A stretch of DNA of 8,284 bases from Lachnospiraceae bacterium (lineage in GTDB: Bacteria; Bacillota; Clostridia; Lachnospirales; Lachnospiraceae), in assembly GCA_024691065.1 (NCBI GenBank), contig JAILOA010000296.1, positions 1-8,284 on the forward strand, in the 5' to 3' direction. The position numbers were made by a program, and so were the translations under genes. Below, piece by piece: positions 5,801 through 8,284 of this stretch. The notes below the pieces were generated by a model, which saw only the letters and a list, made by a program, of their open reading frames with translations, searched no databases and was not told the DNA's origin. Positions within the stretch are counted from its first letter, which is position 1. Every line of letters begins with the position of its first letter.

Positions 5801-8284
5801 TTAAGTGTTGTAAGATCAAATGTAACCTTAGGATTGCTACCATTCTTAAATGTATAGCTTCCGTCATCATTTTCAGTACCGTTTTCAACCTTAACACCGA
5901 CTGATGCCGCAATTGAATCAGAATCAGCAGAATCATAAATCAATTCATCACCTGCTGCAGATGAATCTATAACACCATTGTAATTCTTATCTAAATAAAC
6001 CTCAATAGAATATTCATCTTCATCTGTAGCATAATCACCGGCATCAATTGAAAATTCCCAAACAAACTTAGTTGTATTAAGCGCACCGGAATCAGATCCT
6101 GTGTACTTTGTAGGAGTCTTGGAAACTTCTACCGGACTGTTTGCAAATGTCTTAAACTTATTGATATTTACATCAAGTTTATATTTGTAAAGTGAAATAT
6201 TTGCATTACGTACACCCTTAATCTTAAGGTAATCATACATATTTGAATCCTTGTCACAAAGGGTTGCATAATTATCAAACAATGTTGCATCAATAGTTAA
6301 TATCTTATTACTCTTTCTATAGGCCTTAAGTCTGTCTTCCATAAGTGATGAAATATCATTACCGGATGTTCTGTAATTGCTGTCCGAACCTTCATATTCA
6401 TCACCAACGTGATTATAAATAATCGAAGTATCCTTAAGCGGAGCCTTATTATACTCAACTTTACCGGCACTGGTTAAATTATATTTTCTATCCTGTGCAC
6501 CGATATAAATTATATCATATTCCGAAGCAAGCTCAGACTTAACAGTATTAAACTCAGCTGTTGTCATTCTGGTAAACGAGAATGTACCGTTAAATGTTGA
6601 CTTAGGAAGGAATGCCTGTAAATAAGTATCATTCAAAATAAAGTCATTACATGGCTCAACCTCAAGAATATTAAGAACTACATCCCTATCCGGATCATCC
6701 TCTGTAGTATTTGATTTTCTCTTATATTTTAAGAGGTACTCAATAAGACGGGAAATCGAATAATATCCGGAACTGGAATCATAACTGGTACCCTCTGAAT
6801 CATCGGAATTATACCAATCATTAACATCTGACATACCTGTTGTAGAATTACTGTTAGTTACAAATTCATCACCAAACAATGTTGTAGTAACGTTGTTTGA
6901 GTTATACATAAATGCTGTACCAAGGATACCAACGTTTCCGCCACCCTGACCTGTCATAGCCAAACCGCCTGTACTTGTCATAAAGAACTTATACTTCTGA
7001 TAAAGCTTAAGGTCATCAAGTGACATCTCACTAACCTTCTTACCGTTGACATATGTACCATCTGACTTAATACAGCAAGACTGACCGGCAGCATTTGTAT
7101 ACCATACATCGTTAGAAGTACCGGAATAAGTACCTGCATTATAATTCCATGGATGGAATGTTTCAGGTGACCAGTAGAGAGCTGCATCAGCACTGGTTGC
7201 TTCATGTGATGTAGCAATACCATTACCGTTACTATCAATCTGGATAACAGGCTGACCTGTAGAAAGTCTAGGGTTAACCATGAAGAAGTTATAGAAGTTA
7301 TCCTGATCCATCAAGCTTTCCATAAGAACAAACTTATAAATATTATTATTATAACCGGTCTGTGTATATTTAGCCTGATCCTTTGGTGTCTCTTCTGTTT
7401 CATCAAGTGTCTTAAAGTCGAGGTAACGACCTGTTACCTGTTTACTCTCGTAATTTTCACTACTACACTGCATAAGAGTAACACTTTCCATAATAGGTGC
7501 ATAGTTACCCTTGTATAAACCAAGAGAATTACATTTCATAAATAATCTTCTTGCAGCATCGAATGAAATATCATTCTGTGTCTTAGTGAAGTCATAGTTG
7601 TAACCATAAAGGTTTGTACCTGCATTACCATATCCAAAGCGGATACCGCAATATGTACGTGACTTGGAATAATCACACTGAAGTACGTCAGCATCAATCT
7701 TTCCGGCATCAATGAAAGATTTAACAGTCTTAACAAGGTTGTTATTTTCACCACCGTTGTATCCTGTTTCATCTGCGTTATGCATATACATAAAGTCTGC
7801 TTTATCAATCCAATCTGTATTGGCTGCAAGCTCCCATGGCTCGATACACTTATATACTATTGAATAATTCTCAATCTGTGCCTTACCGAATACCTGGAGA
7901 CATGAAGTAAAGAAATCGTTAAGACAAACAAGCTTCTTAACATAATTCTCTGAATTATAATAACCTGTATCTGTTCTGCTTGTGTACTCTCTGTCACCTA
8001 AAGCCCAGGTAAATGTACCATCAGCAGCTGTAAGGTATTTATTGTAGTTAGTATAAGTTTTAACTCTCTTATATGTTGAAGCAGGAACTTCTGTGGTATC
8101 TGTCTTTGTAGTTACCCAAATGAAAGATCCGTTTCCAAGTGTTGTCTGAGTAAACTGTGGTCTATATACAGTTCCTTCAGCAATAACACCTGAATTATCA
8201 GCATAGGTACCGGAGAAATTAAAGTTACCCTTTCCTTCACCTACATACTCATAATAACCTATAGCCTTAAGCTCTTCATTCTTA
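2875..8284 (-). CDS. Giant multidomain, probably extracytoplasmic protein of unknown function (DUF5057-like), C-terminal 1802 residues
   Basis: The frame is open from the right edge to the TAA at 2875-2877, so the N-terminus and any signal peptide are outside. The Met codon at 7791 is internal: reading continues upstream without a stop for 164 codons, and this Met sits inside a conserved-looking strand (ADFMYMHN). Counting from the right edge, I see a beta-rich aromatic part (1-120), then three divergent alpha/beta modules near 127-272, 532-668 and 875-1045. Each has a [ML]TxxEF-like strand/helix, then a D-hydrophobic strand (ADFMYM, YDIIYIG, FDMLIVS). Ca-loop-like motifs are DSNGNG, DKNYNGVID and DVNGD. 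An acidic TPTP-type linker (~1338-1388) and a Ser/Glu linker (~1550-1592) flank a CBM-like beta region; a last ~210-residue region ends in FLFDLD. No C-terminal membrane segment or LPxTG is present. It resembles, from memory, large Lachnospiraceae proteins annotated DUF5057; that match is tentative. Enzyme activity is not evident. A terminator follows 35 nt on; the upstream neighbour is unknown. Confidence 0.85.
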   Translation of the reverse strand, partial: KNEELKAIGYYEYVGEGKGNFNFSGTYADNSGVIAEGTVYRPQFTQTTLGNGSFIWVTTKTDTTEVPASTYKRVKTYTNYNKYLTAADGTFTWALGDREYTSRTDTGYYNSENYVKKLVCLNDFFTSCLQVFGKAQIENYSIVYKCIEPWELAANTDWIDKADFMYMHNADETGYNGGENNNLVKTVKSFIDAGKIDADVLQCDYSKSRTYCGIRFGYGNAGTNLYGYNYDFTKTQNDISFDAARRLFMKCNSLGLYKGNYAPIMESVTLMQCSSENYESKQVTGRYLDFKTLDETEETPKDQAKYTQTGYNNNIYKFVLMESLMDQDNFYNFFMVNPRLSTGQPVIQIDSNGNGIATSHEATSADAALYWSPETFHPWNYNAGTYSGTSNDVWYTNAAGQSCCIKSDGTYVNGKKVSEMSLDDLKLYQKYKFFMTSTGGLAMTGQGGGNVGILGTAFMYNSNNVTTTLFGDEFVTNSNSTTGMSDVNDWYNSDDSEGTSYDSSSGYYSISRLIEYLLKYKRKSNTTEDDPDRDVVLNILEVEPCNDFILNDTYLQAFLPKSTFNGTFSFTRMTTAEFNTVKSELASEYDIIYIGAQDRKYNLTSAGKVEYNKAPLKDTSIIYNHVGDEYEGSDSNYRTSGNDISSLMEDRLKAYRKSNKILTIDATLFDNYATLCDKDSNMYDYLKIKGVRNANISLYKYKLDVNINKFKTFANSPVEVSKTPTKYTGSDSGALNTTKFVWEFSIDAGDYATDEDEYSIEVYLDKNYNGVIDSSAAGDELIYDSADSDSIAASVGVKVENGTENDDGSYTFKNGSNPKVTFDLTTLKSSLKVGVLKWKIIVNNIGATNGGLYSIDGATYIDTDAYDNITGNSDTENVVKAIQIVPNGSTTAAKGNLEAALEDDSSTFYEKTLGSDIFKKRFDGIEITSITLDQFIELFLAEAPKAGDEDKIANYEMFYYDVNGDATPEQYYYTVDATTSDNKDIDLNIIDEGHLFDMLIVSVDSKSLADLYSTSSYQVGSAIGYINAMSSQGASVVYTGSPIPETDNSNIFQTFKNTLDLSRFTDTTNGSYIDNTNSVAGTEIEKSTLNERTYAEVAELAVSNSSNSIKMYKNSAWNSSKDNYVTFGNTKAKTNMISRTNAGVITTYPYSIGKNLKIKNKAAEDFQLNMENAGLEVWYCLAGDSESTQVMDADFYDVAFPDTKSWTHSTYGISPNDGANNYYLYTYENTIYSGIDMPSFGDVADDEMELFVNTLVAAKASKYSIPYVDLTKQETIDKDGAESYLQAMDAIELVNASTDQVPSILKGYRLDVGSVVVNYSKNRLTFRHYDTGDNEITYFESEDESTDITDASGAGAEVDTTAEPVDEEDEATPTPVVTEEPVASPEVFYSGSGSPNSLFVGYSYGYTSDSNVYAITSSNNYYQGGYSGNASDGVKLDNQSLLTNLESTDYIVFKLDASTLASGYKAAGQAINVFNSAYAVNMPNGWTFNQVEITDACQTKWYFDNNGAGEFYVKVSVGDIMNMAPSFNGLKFNFITPSGTCIAVKEAMVCHSEKQADKYVGSTTSESGSTSGSSSSTSEDEEAESAVTAVTTNVTSLFNFESIDDLLLKGHDSSFYSTVYASVKDDFEKDNADKETTVTEKDLRKGIFNPSTNKIYFTPHDSYYSNGKITNFKISRINVDEEQAKNGKIEEIGDSESVEEIFQKKKIKDSEGNKVSSVVRYDADDAGYFNITGQNFLTSDKNYFLLFNAGTGDYSAEYNALKFEIWNKKAYSVSYMFITAGEKKEGETSEGVHEDFFLFDLD

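Noticed and set aside
5676..5936. Minus-strand Leu/Ile-rich 86-codon frame resembling a membrane protein
   Set aside because: It overlaps the giant gene in another frame on the same strand. The hydrophobicity comes from shifted GAT/TCA/AAT codons; the frames at 6978-7238, 7536-7829 and 917-1150 are the same artefact.
7789..7791. ATG at 7791 as the start of the giant gene
   Set aside because: The same frame is open for 164 more codons to the window edge with protein-like composition. No ribosome binding site precedes this ATG, and it lies within a conserved-looking beta strand.
1..8284. CRISPR array, IS element, phage remnant, tRNA or rRNA
   Set aside because: No spaced direct repeats, transposase or integrase motifs, terminal inverted repeats, or tRNA/rRNA-like sequence were seen on either strand.

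Overview
The window looks like a piece of chromosome from a low-GC, anaerobic, saccharolytic Firmicute, most likely Lachnospiraceae. This is inferred from the AT-rich non-coding DNA, strong AGGAGG-type ribosome binding sites, sigma-A-like promoters, classical intrinsic terminators, a lactaldehyde-reductase-type Fe-dependent alcohol dehydrogenase, a phosphoketolase, and a very large Asn/Ser/Asp/Tyr-rich, probably secreted protein with a TPTP-like linker. No species can be named from the sequence alone.

All three genes lie on the minus strand, so in transcription order they run from high to low coordinates. (1) 8284-2875 is the 3' part of a giant gene. It is open at the window edge, so at least 1802 residues are encoded here and the N-terminus is outside. 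It ends at a textbook terminator (2810-2839). (2) 2682-1534 is a complete fucO-like gene (382 aa) with its own promoter at 2768-2796. (3) 1169-1 is the N-terminal half of a phosphoketolase gene (xfp), cut by the left edge.

The 364-base gap between fucO and xfp is the most interesting non-coding part. It holds a 34-bp tandem duplication (1460-1527), a good sigma-A promoter (1363-1391), a 38-nt imperfect hairpin (1313-1350) and a 14-bp-stem intrinsic terminator (1258-1308), all before xfp. The promoter sits upstream of the terminator and both face xfp. The arrangement therefore predicts either a short two-hairpin RNA of about 100 nt or an attenuated xfp leader.

Functionally, xfp (xylulose-5-P or fructose-6-P to acetyl-P) and fucO (L-lactaldehyde to 1,2-propanediol) both belong to fermentation of pentoses, deoxysugars and plant or host glycans, and fucO is a redox sink. 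They appear to be separately transcribed. The giant protein is of unknown function. It contains three divergent copies of an alpha/beta (Rossmann- or amidotransferase-like) module, three Ca-loop-like DxNxxG/DxNGD motifs, two low-complexity linkers and two C-terminal beta-rich regions. I find no toxin-antitoxin, phage, IS, CRISPR, tRNA or rRNA signature.
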